From positions 124,001 through 188,000 of the forward strand of contig NZ_RQIT01000002.1 in assembly GCF_003837805.1 (NCBI RefSeq): 64,000 bases of DNA. Reading direction: 5' to 3'. The notes under the pieces were generated by a model that did not search any database, was not told the origin of the DNA, and worked only from the letters and a program-made list of their open reading frames with translations. The translations under genes and the position numbers were made by a program. Source of the stretch: Bradyrhizobium sp. RP6. GTDB lineage: Bacteria; Pseudomonadota; Alphaproteobacteria; Rhizobiales; Xanthobacteraceae. Below, one piece after another: positions 9,235-17,675 of this stretch (position 1 is the stretch's first letter; each line of letters opens with the position of its first letter).

Positions 9235-10346
9235 CACGCGACCAGCCCTCGTTGCAGCAGCTCCCGGGTAGCCCGCTCCGCCTGATCATCGGCGATCTGG
9301 TCGGCGAGGTACTCGGCGAGCCCTTCGAGACCATCCTTGAACGCGACATGCGGCTCGAAGCCGAGCAGGTCGCGTGATTTGCCGATGTCGGCGAAACAGT
9401 GCCGGATGTCGCCGGCGCGGTATTTCCGCGTGATCTCGGGGACGATCTCGCGCCGCCCCATCACCTCGGCCAGATCCTCGGCCACCGAGAGAATGGTGCG
9501 GCTCCGACCCGAGCCGACGTTGAAGACGTCCTGGCTGTGGTCGGATTCGAGCGCCATGCGGCAGGCGCGGGCGACATCGTGCACGTGGACGAAGTCGCGC
9601 CGCTGCAGGCCGTCTTCGAAGACGAGCGGCGGCCGGCCGTTGAGCAGCCGTGCAGCGAAGATGGCCAGCACGCCGGTATAGGGATTGGACAGCGCCTGGC
9701 GCGGACCGAACACGTTGAAGAAGCGCAAGCCGACGGTCGGAATGCCGTACGCCTTGCCTGTGATCAGGCACATGCGCTCCTGGGCATACTTGTTCAGCGC
9801 GTAGATCGAGCTCAGCGACGGCTGCTTCGTTTCGGGGGTGGGCACGGGATCGAGCGGATGGCCCGCGGTATCCCGCAACTCCCACTCGCCTTTGCGGAGC
9901 TGCTCGACCGGCCGTTCGTCGCACGCGACGACGCTCCCGCCGCGCTCGCGATAGAGGCCCTCGCCGTAGATGCTCATCGAGGATGCCACCACCAGCCGCG
10001 CGACCGGGCGCTGGGCCAGCGCCTGGAGCAGCACGGCGGTGCCAAGCTCGTTCGTTCTGACATAGGGCTCGATGTCGTACATGCTCTGGCCGACGCCGAC
10101 GGCGGAGGCGAGATGCAGGACCATGTCGGCGCCGTGCAAGGCCTGCTCGACGGCGAGTGCATCGTTGACATCGCCGACGACGAGTTCCGCGTCGTCGGCG
10201 AGATAGGCAGGCCGCTGACGGTTGCCGCCGTGGACCTGTGGCGAGAGATTGTCGAGAAGGCGGACGTCGTACCCGGCCGCAAGCAGTACGTCAGCCGTAT
10301 GCGAGCCGATGAATCCCGCGCCTCCAGTAATCAATACTCGCGTCAT
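9234..10346 (-). CDS. NAD-dependent sugar epimerase (dTDP-L-rhamnose 4-epimerase-like)
   Basis: 370-aa extended SDR and first gene of the second cassette operon. It has GGAGFIGSH (8-16), the active-site ASSMSIYGEG (about 121-130) and Y182/K186 in SIYALNKYAQER. The combination HLASAVGVGQSMY plus SSMSIYGEG recalls the WbiB-type dTDP-L-rhamnose 4-epimerases that make 6-deoxy-L-talose, though the true substrate is not provable here. A C-terminal extension of about 30 residues follows the SDR fold. A GGAAC promoter box lies about 115 bp upstream of the ATG. Confidence 0.87.
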   Translation of the reverse strand: MTRVLITGGAGFIGSHTADVLLAAGYDVRLLDNLSPQVHGGNRQRPAYLADDAELVVGDVNDALAVEQALHGADMVLHLASAVGVGQSMYDIEPYVRTNELGTAVLLQALAQRPVARLVVASSMSIYGEGLYRERGGSVVACDERPVEQLRKGEWELRDTAGHPLDPVPTPETKQPSLSSIYALNKYAQERMCLITGKAYGIPTVGLRFFNVFGPRQALSNPYTGVLAIFAARLLNGRPPLVFEDGLQRRDFVHVHDVARACRMALESDHSQDVFNVGSGRSRTILSVAEDLAEVMGRREIVPEITRKYRAGDIRHCFADIGKSRDLLGFEPHVAFKDGLEGLAEYLADQIADDQAERATRELLQRGLVA

Positions 10347-10458
10347 TCATCGCTCCGCGCCGCATGGGACCGATCCGTTCGGATCGATCGATGATGAGAG
10401 TTGAAGCGCGCTTTGGCTTGGTCGGGCGACCGGCGCGCCAGTCACGTCTGGGAGTTAG

Positions 10459-10483
10459 AAGCGGTGCAAGGAATGTTCGTTCC
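10459..10483 (-). promoter_or_regulatory. Candidate EcfG (general stress) promoter for the 10346-1375 operon
   Basis: On the minus strand GGAAC (10483-10479) is followed after 16 nt by GCTT (10462-10459), matching the rhizobial stress-sigma pattern GGAAC-N18-TT, although the usual -10 is CGTT. The 11 nt GGAACGAACAT are identical to those of the stronger box at 17119, which supports a shared regulator. It would start transcription about 100 nt before the first epimerase gene. Confidence 0.5.
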
Positions 10484-10507
10484 TGCGAAACGTACAAACG
10501 AAAAGTT

Positions 10508-10533
10508 CTTTAACCTGGATCAATAACCCAGGT
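10508..10533 (-). terminator. Stem-loop after deoB, overlapping a conserved TTTAACCTGG element
   Basis: Perfect 6-bp inverted repeat ACCTGG (10513-10518) / CCAGGT (10528-10533) with a 9-nt loop, 10 nt after the phosphopentomutase stop on the minus strand. It could end the first cassette operon, though the T-run follows only after several bases. The left arm is part of TTTAACCTGG, which recurs near the GGAAC promoters at 17119 and 26517, so the element may instead be regulatory. Confidence 0.4.
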
Positions 10534-10542
10534 GAATCGCGC

Positions 10543-11748
10543 CTAGAAATGCGCGCCATGAAGCGGCGCCGGCAGATGGAGATGTCTTGCTACGGTTGCA
10601 CCGATATCGGCGAACCCGGCGCGACGGCCAACTGGAGACCTTGATTGCGCGGTCCACGTCAGGATCGGGACCTGCTCGCGCGTGTGATCGGTGCCGCTCC
10701 AGGTCGGATCGCAGCCATGATCGGCGGTGATGATCAGGAGATCGTCGCCTCGCAGGCGGCTCAGCAGTTCGGGAAGGCGGGCGTCGAAAGCTTCGAGCCC
10801 CGCTGCGTAGCCCGCGACGTCGCGACGGTGGCCGAAGAGCGTGTCGAAATCGATGAAGTTTGCGAACAACAGCCCGCCCTCTGCAAGGCTTGCGAGCCCG
10901 TCGAGCGTGGCATCGAAAAGTGCCGCATTGCCGTCGCCACGCAGGTTTCGCCCGGTGCTGCGATGGGCGAAGATGTCGTCGATCTTCCCGATCGTGACGA
11001 TGTCGCGGCCGGAGATGTCCGCAAGGTCGAGGATGGTTCGTTCGGGCGGAGGAACGGAGAAGTCGCGCCGGTGCGAGGTGCGCTTGAAGTTGTGCGCGTT
11101 TGATCCGACGAACGGACGCGCGATGACGCGCCCGATGTTCAAGGGATCGACCAGCCGCCTCGCAATCGTACAGACGTCGTAGAGTCGCTCGAGCCCAAAC
11201 GTCTCTTCGTGAGCCGCGATCTGGAACACGCTGTCGGCCGAAGTGTAGCAGATCGGCTCGGCGCTTCGGATGTGGCGCTCGCCGAATTCGGCGATGATCT
11301 CGGTGCCGGAAGCGTGGCAATTGCCGAGGATGCCGGGCAATCCGGCCTGTTCGCACAGCGTCTCCACGAGATCGCGAGGGAAGCAAGGTTGGATCTTTGG
11401 AAAATAGCCCCAGTCGAACGTGACAGGCACGCCCGCAATCTCCCAATGACCCGACGGCGTGTCCTTGCCCCTGGATATCTCGCTGGCGCATCCATACTGC
11501 GCATGTTGAACCCGACCGTCGAGCCCGGGCGGGACGCGGCCGGTAGCAAGACGGCAGGCCTCGCCCAGGCCCAGCGCCACGAGATTGGGAAGCTGCAGCG
11601 GCCCCTCCCGCTGCGGGCTGTTGGCGTGCCCGGCCGAACACGCATCGGCGATGTGGCCGACGGTATCGGCACCTGCGTCGCCATAGTTGGCAGCGTCGGG
11701 CGCCGCGCCGATTCCGACGGAATCCATCACCAGGATCAGGGCACGCAT
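10543..11748 (-). CDS. deoB: Phosphopentomutase
   Basis: Alkaline-phosphatase-superfamily mutase interconverting (deoxy)ribose 1-phosphate and 5-phosphate, 401 aa. The start [19 protein letters not shown] has the first metal-binding Asp next to the family signature; [20 protein letters not shown] and [18 protein letters not shown] carry the other Mn ligands. It lies inside a glycan cassette, not with nucleoside-salvage genes. I place the start at ATG 11748; the frame is open further upstream without homology. It overlaps the glycosidase gene by 13 bp. It may feed pentose 1-phosphate to the cassette's nucleotidyltransferase (inference). Confidence 0.93.
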   Translation of the reverse strand: MRALILVMDSVGIGAAPDAANYGDAGADTVGHIADACSAGHANSPQREGPLQLPNLVALGLGEACRLATGRVPPGLDGRVQHAQYGCASEISRGKDTPSGHWEIAGVPVTFDWGYFPKIQPCFPRDLVETLCEQAGLPGILGNCHASGTEIIAEFGERHIRSAEPICYTSADSVFQIAAHEETFGLERLYDVCTIARRLVDPLNIGRVIARPFVGSNAHNFKRTSHRRDFSVPPPERTILDLADISGRDIVTIGKIDDIFAHRSTGRNLRGDGNAALFDATLDGLASLAEGGLLFANFIDFDTLFGHRRDVAGYAAGLEAFDARLPELLSRLRGDDLLIITADHGCDPTWSGTDHTREQVPILTWTAQSRSPVGRRAGFADIGATVARHLHLPAPLHGAHF

Positions 11749-12686
11749 GTCGGCTCCCTGATCGGCGGGGAGGCGCCAATGGAATCGGCGACACCGGTCT
11801 TCGTGCAATAGCGCTCGATCATCTGCGCGCAGAAATCGGCGAACTCGTTCACGTCGTGCGGCGGACTGGTGTGATGCGGTTCGAGACCGCGGTGTTCCGG
11901 CGTGAAGCAGAACGTCACGGTGACATCGAACTCGGCCAGCGCATCCATCTGGCGATCGAACCAGTCCAGTGCGTTGGGGCGGAAGCTGTCGGCCCATGAC
12001 AGGCCGGTCCGCAGGTGCTTCACGCCGAACCGTCGCATCCAGCGCACGGCGTCATCGAGACGATGGTCCTCGAAATGAAACCACTGGCAGAGACCCATGT
12101 CGGCGGCATATTGGCCGAACAGCTCCGCCGCGGCTTTCGGCGCTCCATCCTCGCGCAGCAGGCCCATGTGAAAATGCCGGTAGTAGGAGGACCCTTCCGC
12201 CTCCTTGTGCCGCGTGGTCGCCTCCCAGCTTGAGGGAAGATCGTAGAGGCTGTACCAGTGGATGCGCGGCGCGCGGCCGATCAGAAGCTCGGCGGTGCGC
12301 GACAGGCCCCAGGCCTGCACCTCCTCGGCGCCGAACGAGGAGACTCCGACCTCGGTCACCCAGACCGGGAGCGAGGTGACGGCCTTGATTTCATCGATCT
12401 TGGCCGGCCATTCTCCGATCTGCCATAGATTCCAGTCGAGCGGAAAGCCGTGGACTGCGACAGCGTCGACGTGATCGAGCACGCCGCGCGCCTGCATGTT
12501 GCGCATGAAGGAGGGATCGATGGGGGAGATACCGCCGAGCACACGCGGCAAGGTCGGATGCGCGCTGCGGATGGTCTTGGCGGCCGCGAGCGCGAGACCT
12601 GCGAACATTGCCCAGTCCGGGTCGATCAGGAGGTCCCAATGCGACTTGTTGTTGGGCTCGTTCCAGATCTTGGCAGCCTCGATCAT
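11736..12686 (-). CDS. GH39-like glycosidase with apparently circularly permuted barrel
   Basis: 316-aa glycoside-hydrolase-like protein, related to beta-xylosidases. The N-terminus goes straight into the acid/base motif [13 protein letters not shown] (residues 6-18); the nucleophile motif [13 protein letters not shown] follows near residue 110. The segment normally found N-terminal in such barrels ([15 protein letters not shown], then [12 protein letters not shown] and [16 protein letters not shown]) is at the C-terminus, after QWFHFED. So the strand order looks permuted rather than merely truncated. No signal peptide, so it acts in the cytoplasm. ATGA overlap with the methyltransferase upstream and 13-bp overlap with deoB downstream. 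Family assignment is by motif, activity unproven. Confidence 0.75.
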   Translation of the reverse strand: MIEAAKIWNEPNNKSHWDLLIDPDWAMFAGLALAAAKTIRSAHPTLPRVLGGISPIDPSFMRNMQARGVLDHVDAVAVHGFPLDWNLWQIGEWPAKIDEIKAVTSLPVWVTEVGVSSFGAEEVQAWGLSRTAELLIGRAPRIHWYSLYDLPSSWEATTRHKEAEGSSYYRHFHMGLLREDGAPKAAAELFGQYAADMGLCQWFHFEDHRLDDAVRWMRRFGVKHLRTGLSWADSFRPNALDWFDRQMDALAEFDVTVTFCFTPEHRGLEPHHTSPPHDVNEFADFCAQMIERYCTKTGVADSIGASPPIREPTCVP

Positions 12687-13450
12687 CGGCCCACCTCCCG
12701 TGACGGATAGACCGGCCCGTCAGCCTGCGGCCGCCCCGTGCGCTTGCACAGATAGACTTCATCCTCCGGATGGGCCGCGATGGCAAAACCCGCGCTGCGC
12801 AGCATGGCCTCGACGCAGGCGCGATTGGGTACCCACCAATTGGTGGGGTCGTCGGCATATTTGTGCTCGATGAAGTGCAGCTTCGGGTAGCCCGATGCAT
12901 CGAACTGGTCGGTGGTCCAGAAATCGTAGTTCTTCTCGATGGGGTCGACGCGGCTGTCGCCGCGCTGCATCGACTGGAACAGCAGGAGATCGCCGGCCAC
13001 GTGCTCATGGATCAGGTCGAGCGCGAGCAGCGGATGCCGCAGGTGGTAGAGCACGCCCATGAAGATCACGAGGTCGAACTTCTCGCGGAGCTGCCCGACA
13101 TCGTAGGCCGACATCTTGCGGAACTCGATTCTGAGCCCATTCACCTCGGCCGCGAAGCGGGCCTGGGCCAGATACTCTTCGTCGGTGTCGAGACCGAGCA
13201 CGCGTTCGGCACCACGCCGCTTCATCTCCATGGCGTAGAAGCCGGCATTGCAGCCGATGTCGAGCACGGTCTTGCCTTCGAGTCGATCCGGGATGATCCC
13301 GGAGAAGCGCTGCCACTTCACATTGGGATAGTCGCCGAGAAAGTGCGACGGCGCGGTCGGCACGCCCTTCAGGTTGAGATTGTGAAACCACGGCCCCAGG
13401 GCATCGACACGCTGGCGGATTTCCTCGCGGGAGAGGACACCTCTGGTCAT
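12683..13450 (-). CDS. SAM-dependent methyltransferase of the sugar cassette (TIGR04290-like)
   Basis: 255-aa class I methyltransferase. SAM motif I is TVLDIGCNAGFYAMEMKRRGA (about residues 61-81 with the GxGxxG-like core IGCNAG), motif II around LGLDTDEEY, and FDLVIFMGVLYHLRHPLLALD is the motif IV/V region, similar to CmoB/DUF1698 methyltransferases. YDFWTTDQFDASGYPKLHFIE is specific to the cassette family as I remember it. Overlaps both neighbours by 4 bp. Likely O-methylates a sugar or cyclitol product (inference). Confidence 0.87.
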   Translation of the reverse strand: MTRGVLSREEIRQRVDALGPWFHNLNLKGVPTAPSHFLGDYPNVKWQRFSGIIPDRLEGKTVLDIGCNAGFYAMEMKRRGAERVLGLDTDEEYLAQARFAAEVNGLRIEFRKMSAYDVGQLREKFDLVIFMGVLYHLRHPLLALDLIHEHVAGDLLLFQSMQRGDSRVDPIEKNYDFWTTDQFDASGYPKLHFIEHKYADDPTNWWVPNRACVEAMLRSAGFAIAAHPEDEVYLCKRTGRPQADGPVYPSREVGR

Positions 13451-14247
13451 GCAATCGCTCCGTGGTTCACTGTGACCGGGCGAGCGCCGTCCGATGACGC
13501 GCGGGTCCGCAACTTCGAACGGCCCTCGGCGCTATCAGCGAGCAGGGCCATCGCGGTGCGATAGCCGTCGATGGTGCCGACATCGACGTAGGATTCGCCG
13601 GCCTTGATGCCGATGCCGCGGCCACCGGCCGAAAGATACGCGTTGACCAAGGTCCCGAAATATTCATCCCGGCGTTCGCGTGCGTTCCAAAGCGACTGGA
13701 GCTCGCGGAAGCCGCGCGCCGACATTTTGAATGCGCCCCAGATCCAGCGCGAGGCTGCATCCGGCTGCTTGACCTGGATCTCCGTCACGTGCTCGCCATC
13801 GAGCACCACCGCATCGAAGAATTCGGGGTGCTCGACCGGGAATAGCAGGAACGAGAGGTCCGCATCCGGCAGGGATTGCAGGGCCGCCTTGGGAAACCAC
13901 ACGGTATCGGGTAGGCCGACGATGACATCCTCGTGCTGCCCGACGACTGTGCTTGCCCTGAACACGGCGTCGCACAGTCCCGCTGCATCGGGTTGCACGA
14001 CATAGGCGAGCTCGGCGGTGCCATAATGGTCGCCGAAATATTCGAGGATGTCGGATTTGCCCGGCGAGATCACGAAGCAGATCTTGTCGGCACCGCCGAG
14101 GATGAGGCGCTCCAGGAGATATTCGGAGACGGCGCAGGGGCGGTCTATACCGTCGTCACGCCGGCTGCCGACCGGCAACAATTCCTTGGAGAAGGCGAGC
14201 GGCTGGATACGGCTGCCGCGGCCCGCGGCCGGAACGATGCCCCACAT
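13447..14247 (-). CDS. Sugar-1-phosphate nucleotidyltransferase
   Basis: 266-aa NTP_transferase-family protein that would activate a sugar 1-phosphate to an NDP-sugar. It starts MWGIVPAAGRGSRIQPL with the nucleotide-binding AAGRGSR signature, then FSKELLPVG with the catalytic Lys, and VGLPDTVWFP in place of the usual GDN/GD metal motif. Sequence resembles the glucose-1-phosphate thymidylyl/uridylyl-transferase group but lacks the RmlA allosteric signature. ATG at 14247 lies 2 nt before the end of the CgeB gene upstream. With phosphopentomutase in the same operon, a pentose 1-phosphate substrate is conceivable. Confidence 0.86.
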   Translation of the reverse strand: MWGIVPAAGRGSRIQPLAFSKELLPVGSRRDDGIDRPCAVSEYLLERLILGGADKICFVISPGKSDILEYFGDHYGTAELAYVVQPDAAGLCDAVFRASTVVGQHEDVIVGLPDTVWFPKAALQSLPDADLSFLLFPVEHPEFFDAVVLDGEHVTEIQVKQPDAASRWIWGAFKMSARGFRELQSLWNARERRDEYFGTLVNAYLSAGGRGIGIKAGESYVDVGTIDGYRTAMALLADSAEGRSKLRTRASSDGARPVTVNHGAIA

Positions 14248-14249
14248 GA

Positions 14250-15353
14250 TCAGGCCTCCTCGGGTTGTTGCCGGCTCACGCGGCGCGATGCGATCTGCTC
14301 GAGCAGTACGACCAGTTCGCGCGCACGCTTGTCGGACGTATGCTGATCCATGGTGCGCTCATAGGCGCACTGGGCCATACGCCGGAGCTCGGCATCGGGC
14401 ATCGCGAGCGCGGCGAGCGCGTCTTGCTCCTCGCGTGCGATCAGGATCTCCTCTCCGGGCGCGAAGAAGTCCGCAATTCCGGGCCAGTCGTCACTCAGCA
14501 GCGGGACGCCGCAGGCCGCCGCCTCGAACAGCCGGCCGGACGGGCACCAGCCCATGTCCGCCATGGCCCGGCGCGTGACATTGAGCGTCAGCCGCGATGA
14601 GGCAAAGAACGCTGCGTGCTCAGGCGGCGGCAGGTGCCGCACAAAATAGATGTTTGGCGACCATGGAAATGTCTCGGGATACTGCGCCCCACCGATCAGG
14701 AAGCGGAGATCATTGCGCGCCCGCGCGGGCGCGACGAAAAGCGTCTCGAGCGTGCGCTGGCGGTCCTCGGAGTAGGTGCCGAGATAGGACAGGTCGGCGC
14801 GATAATGCGGCTGGGGCGCGACCGGCCGATGGATGTCGGTGTCGACATGGCCATAGAGCGGCCGGGTATCGCGCGCGCCGAGCCTGTCGCGGAACTCATC
14901 CGCGATGCGAGGTCCGCCGGTAAAACTGAGCACCAGCTCGAAATCGCGCAGGCCGCGCGGGCCGATATAGGGAACGGCTTCGCCGGCCAGGAGCCTTGCG
15001 AGCGTGATCGGAGTGTCAAGGTCGTAGAACACGGGAACAGCGCGACCTTCCGAGAGGATCAGGTCGGTCGCCGCAATCGCGTCGGGGCAATAGGAGGTCA
15101 CAATTGCAACGTCGGCATCACGGATGTCAGCGCCTGCAGCCTGACGCACATCGTTCCAGTCCGAGAACAGCCGGAGCTTGCCGCCGGGCAGTTCGTGGAG
15201 ATCCCGGGCGCCGGCATAGTAGGGAACGTCGCGCTCGAAGAAGACGACACTGTGTCCCGACCGTGCGAGATGCTTGCACAGGCCGCGCCACAAGGTGGCG
15301 TGCCCGTTGCCCCAGGATGAGGAGATTGTCAGGCCGAAGATGACGATCTTCAC
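14250..15353 (-). CDS. CgeB-like glycosyltransferase (cassette copy 4)
   Basis: 367-aa GT-B glycosyltransferase of the CgeB type. It is the closest paralogue of the gene at 2445-3569: both share [17 protein letters not shown](I/L)DTP(V/I)TLARL, LSFTGGP, YLGTYS(D/E)DRQ and RLFEAAACG(T/V)P. The pair probably arose by duplication inside the cassette and landed in different operons. Donor-site motif [20 protein letters not shown] near residues 280-300 is intact. ATGA overlap with the phosphatase gene upstream. Cytoplasmic, no membrane segments. Confidence 0.85.
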   Translation of the reverse strand: MKIVIFGLTISSSWGNGHATLWRGLCKHLARSGHSVVFFERDVPYYAGARDLHELPGGKLRLFSDWNDVRQAAGADIRDADVAIVTSYCPDAIAATDLILSEGRAVPVFYDLDTPITLARLLAGEAVPYIGPRGLRDFELVLSFTGGPRIADEFRDRLGARDTRPLYGHVDTDIHRPVAPQPHYRADLSYLGTYSEDRQRTLETLFVAPARARNDLRFLIGGAQYPETFPWSPNIYFVRHLPPPEHAAFFASSRLTLNVTRRAMADMGWCPSGRLFEAAACGVPLLSDDWPGIADFFAPGEEILIAREEQDALAALAMPDAELRRMAQCAYERTMDQHTSDKRARELVVLLEQIASRRVSRQQPEEA

Positions 15354-15946
15354 GCCGGCACCCGCTGGTTGATCCCGGTGATCTTCATGCCGCGGCTGTC
15401 GGCGCGGAGCGTGCTGACGCTCGCAGGATCGATCTCGATCGAGAGAAACTCGTCGAGCGGCATGCGCGAATAGTGCAGCAGCGCGGCGCGGATCGGCTCG
15501 GCGTGGCTGACGGCGACGACGGTGCCGAGATTGCGATCACCACGCAGTTGCTCCAGATGGGCAACGATGCGATTTTGAAGCGACCGCATGCTCTCGCCGC
15601 CGGGCGGTCGGCTCGCGCCGCGTCGCCCATTCCAGCGCGACCATCGTGGATCCGGTGCGAGATCGTCAAACGATCGTCCGGTCCATTCGCCATAGTCGAG
15701 CTCGTCGAGGGCGGGGACGATCTCGACCGGCAGTCTGAAATGCGCTGCGAGAATGCAGGCCGACTGTATGCTCCGCCGCTGCGGGCTGGATTGAATGAGA
15801 GTTGGCCGGCGCGCGACGGTCTCGGCACAGCGAGCCATTTCCGCGCAACCGAGATCGTCAAGCTCGACGCCCTTCATCCGGCCGCACAGAATGCGACCGA
15901 GCAGGGCATGATGACCATGCCGGACGAGATGAATGATCCTGGCCAT
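15350..15946 (-). CDS. Histidine-phosphatase (phosphoglycerate mutase-like) family protein
   Basis: About 198-aa phosphatase of the branch-1 histidine phosphatase superfamily. The N-terminal LVRHGHHALLGRILCGR contains the RHG motif with the phospho-accepting His, and AVSHAEPIRAALLHY contains the second catalytic His; SSPQRRSIQSA and LDELDYGEWTG are the other pocket motifs. It follows the inositol-3-phosphate synthase gene with a 1-bp TGATG overlap (GTG three bases upstream is an alternative start). It may dephosphorylate inositol phosphate or a sugar phosphate of the pathway (inference from position). Confidence 0.87.
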   Translation of the reverse strand: MARIIHLVRHGHHALLGRILCGRMKGVELDDLGCAEMARCAETVARRPTLIQSSPQRRSIQSACILAAHFRLPVEIVPALDELDYGEWTGRSFDDLAPDPRWSRWNGRRGASRPPGGESMRSLQNRIVAHLEQLRGDRNLGTVVAVSHAEPIRAALLHYSRMPLDEFLSIEIDPASVSTLRADSRGMKITGINQRVPA

Positions 15947-17046
15947 CACGCATGCGCCTTGTCGTCGATGAAGGCCCGCGTCCGCCGTCCGGCCTCCTCA
16001 TCAGTGAACTGCTGCGGCGGTGACTTCATGAAATAGCTGGAGGGGCCGGTCAGCGCTCCGCCCTGGCCACGGTCCATCGCGAGCTTGGCGCAGCGGACCG
16101 CGTCGATCACGACGCCCGCCGAGTTCGGGGAATCCCAGACCTCGAGCTTGACCTCGGCGCTCAAGGGCACGCCGCCGAACGTCGTTCCCTCCAGGCGGAT
16201 GAAGGCGAGCTTGCGGTCGGTGAGCCACGGCACGTGATCGCTCGGCCCGACGTGGATGTTGTCGGGGTCCATCGGGACGTCAAACTGACTGGTCACGGCC
16301 TGGGTCTTGGAAATCTTCTTGGAGGCCAGCCGTTCCCGTTCGAGCATGTTCTTGAAATCGGTGTTGCCGCCGACATTGAGCTGGTAGGTGCGATCGAGCC
16401 GCACCCCGCGATCGCGGAACAGGTTGGCGAGCACGCGATGCAGGATGGTGGCGCCGACCTGACTCTTGATATCATCCCCTACGATCGGCAGGCCGGCCTC
16501 CTCGAAGCGGCGCCGCCACTCCGGGTTGGAGGCAATGAAGACGGGAATGCAATTGACGTAGCCGCAGCCCGCTTCGATGGCGCGCGCCGCGTACCATTCG
16601 CTGGCCTGCTGCGAGCCCACCGGCAGATACGACACCAGAACGTCCGTGCGTGACATTGCCAGCACCTCGGAAACATCGGCCTCAGGAACGTCGGCAACCG
16701 GAACATCCTCCGTGAGATAGTGCCCGATGCCGTCCATCACCGGTCCGCGCTGCACGATGATTCCGGTGGGCGCGACGTCGGAGAAGCGGTGCGTGTTGTT
16801 TGGCTTTGCGAAGATCGCCTCGGCGACATCGCGCCCGACCTTGCTGGCATTGACGTCGAAGGCGGATGCGATCTGGATGTCGCTGATATGGTAGCCGCCG
16901 AGATCGGCGTTCATCAGTCCCGGGACCGGCTCGTTGGACTTGGCATTCCGGTAATAGGTGAGGCCCTGGACGAAGGAGCTCGCGCAATTGCCGACGCCGA
17001 CGAGTCCGACGCGCACGCGGCGCCTGTCTTGAAGACGAGAATGCAT
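15946..17046 (-). CDS. Inositol-3-phosphate synthase
   Basis: NAD-dependent enzyme converting glucose 6-phosphate to 1D-myo-inositol 3-phosphate, of the short actinobacterial/archaeal type (366 aa). Visible motifs: [15 protein letters not shown] for [28 protein letters not shown] with catalytic Lys, LNVGGNTDF and [18 protein letters not shown] chose the ATG at 17046 because GGAGG precedes it by 10 nt; a GTG at 17070 is possible. First gene of the 17046-10543 operon, with a near-perfect EcfG promoter about 50 nt upstream. It links the cassette to inositol-containing products. Confidence 0.93.
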   Translation of the reverse strand: MHSRLQDRRRVRVGLVGVGNCASSFVQGLTYYRNAKSNEPVPGLMNADLGGYHISDIQIASAFDVNASKVGRDVAEAIFAKPNNTHRFSDVAPTGIIVQRGPVMDGIGHYLTEDVPVADVPEADVSEVLAMSRTDVLVSYLPVGSQQASEWYAARAIEAGCGYVNCIPVFIASNPEWRRRFEEAGLPIVGDDIKSQVGATILHRVLANLFRDRGVRLDRTYQLNVGGNTDFKNMLERERLASKKISKTQAVTSQFDVPMDPDNIHVGPSDHVPWLTDRKLAFIRLEGTTFGGVPLSAEVKLEVWDSPNSAGVVIDAVRCAKLAMDRGQGGALTGPSSYFMKSPPQQFTDEEAGRRTRAFIDDKAHA

Positions 17047-17094
17047 GGAATGAGGCCCTCCGGGAAACACGCGGCGTCGGTAAGTACGTCGGCG

Positions 17095-17119
17095 AACGTG
17101 CGGAGGGTATGTTCGTTCC
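17095..17119 (-). promoter_or_regulatory. EcfG-type general stress promoter of the cassette
   Basis: Minus-strand GGAAC (17119-17115), 16-nt spacer, CGTT (17098-17095): an exact match to the GGAAC-N16-CGTT consensus of alphaproteobacterial EcfG sigma factors. Predicted start of transcription near 17087 leaves a leader of about 40 nt with a GGAGG ribosome site before the inositol-3-phosphate synthase ATG. Confidence 0.82.
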
Positions 17120-17169
17120 TGGGAAGGAATGCGAGCGTCGCGTCGCGAGCGATTTCGAGCCGAAAAAAT

Positions 17170-17199
17170 GCGAGCAGTTTAACCTGGGATAGAATCCCA
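17170..17199. promoter_or_regulatory. Conserved GCGAGCAGTTTAACCTG element with hairpin, upstream of EcfG box
   Basis: The 17-nt string at 17170-17186 recurs with one T fewer at 26552-26567, also upstream of an EcfG box reading left, and its TTTAACCTGG core recurs at 10508-10518. Here it overlaps a short hairpin TGGGAT (17185-17190) / ATCCCA (17194-17199). Function unknown; it may be a binding site for an additional regulator. The rest of 17120-17372 shows no gene I can support. Confidence 0.4.
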
Positions 17200-17372
17200 A
17201 GCCGTGCCCAGGGAACGAAGAGCCTTCATGATGAAGATGAAGAAGATGATGCTGGGCGTACGAGTGCGCTTGGAGCTCGAAAGAACAAATCCGGCCGGGG
17301 CGCGTTTGTTGGCCAATGGGCGGCGTGACGGGGATGCTCATCGCGCGGCCGTGCCAGCATGTGAGGTGCAAC

Positions 17373-17660
17373 ATGGCGTCGAGGACAGAGACCACCGAAG
17401 GACAACAAACGACCAATCACGATGTGATCCGAAAATGGACCGAGGAGCGGGGCGGCAAGCCTGCGACTGTGAAGGCGACGGAAGAGAATGGGCATGCCGG
17501 CATCCTGCGCATCGATTTCGATCCGCCGGACGAGGGGCTCGACCGCATTGGCTGGGACGAATTTTTCGAGAAGTTCGACGAGGCCGGCATTGCGTTCCTG
17601 CACCAGGACCGGACCAAGGACGGCAAGCTGAGCCGCTTCCACAAGTTCGTGCGGCGTTAG
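17373..17660 (+). CDS. Small conserved acidic protein (95 aa), often mislabelled 1,4-alpha-glucan branching enzyme
   Basis: Starts MASRTETTEGQQ after a GAGGTG ribosome site; the earlier in-frame ATGs lack one. The body RIDFDPPDEGLDRIGWDEFFEKFDEAGIAFL and end KLSRFHKFV match, from memory, a widespread rhizobial family (ISWDEWFEKFDE..L) attached in databases to a wrong branching-enzyme name; at 95 aa it cannot be that enzyme. Hydrophilic, no signal peptide, likely cytoplasmic. Role unknown; relatives are found among stress-induced genes. Confidence 0.8.
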   Translation: MASRTETTEGQQTTNHDVIRKWTEERGGKPATVKATEENGHAGILRIDFDPPDEGLDRIGWDEFFEKFDEAGIAFLHQDRTKDGKLSRFHKFVRR

Positions 17661-17675
17661 CTCGGCGACCGCGCG

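Noticed and set aside
11749..11997. N-terminal extension of deoB
   Set aside because: No homology before [10 protein letters not shown]; the region is the end of the glycosidase gene.
1375..17046. Cassette as an LPS O-antigen or capsule locus
   Set aside because: No Wzx/Wzy, ABC exporter, polymerase or chain-length regulator is present.
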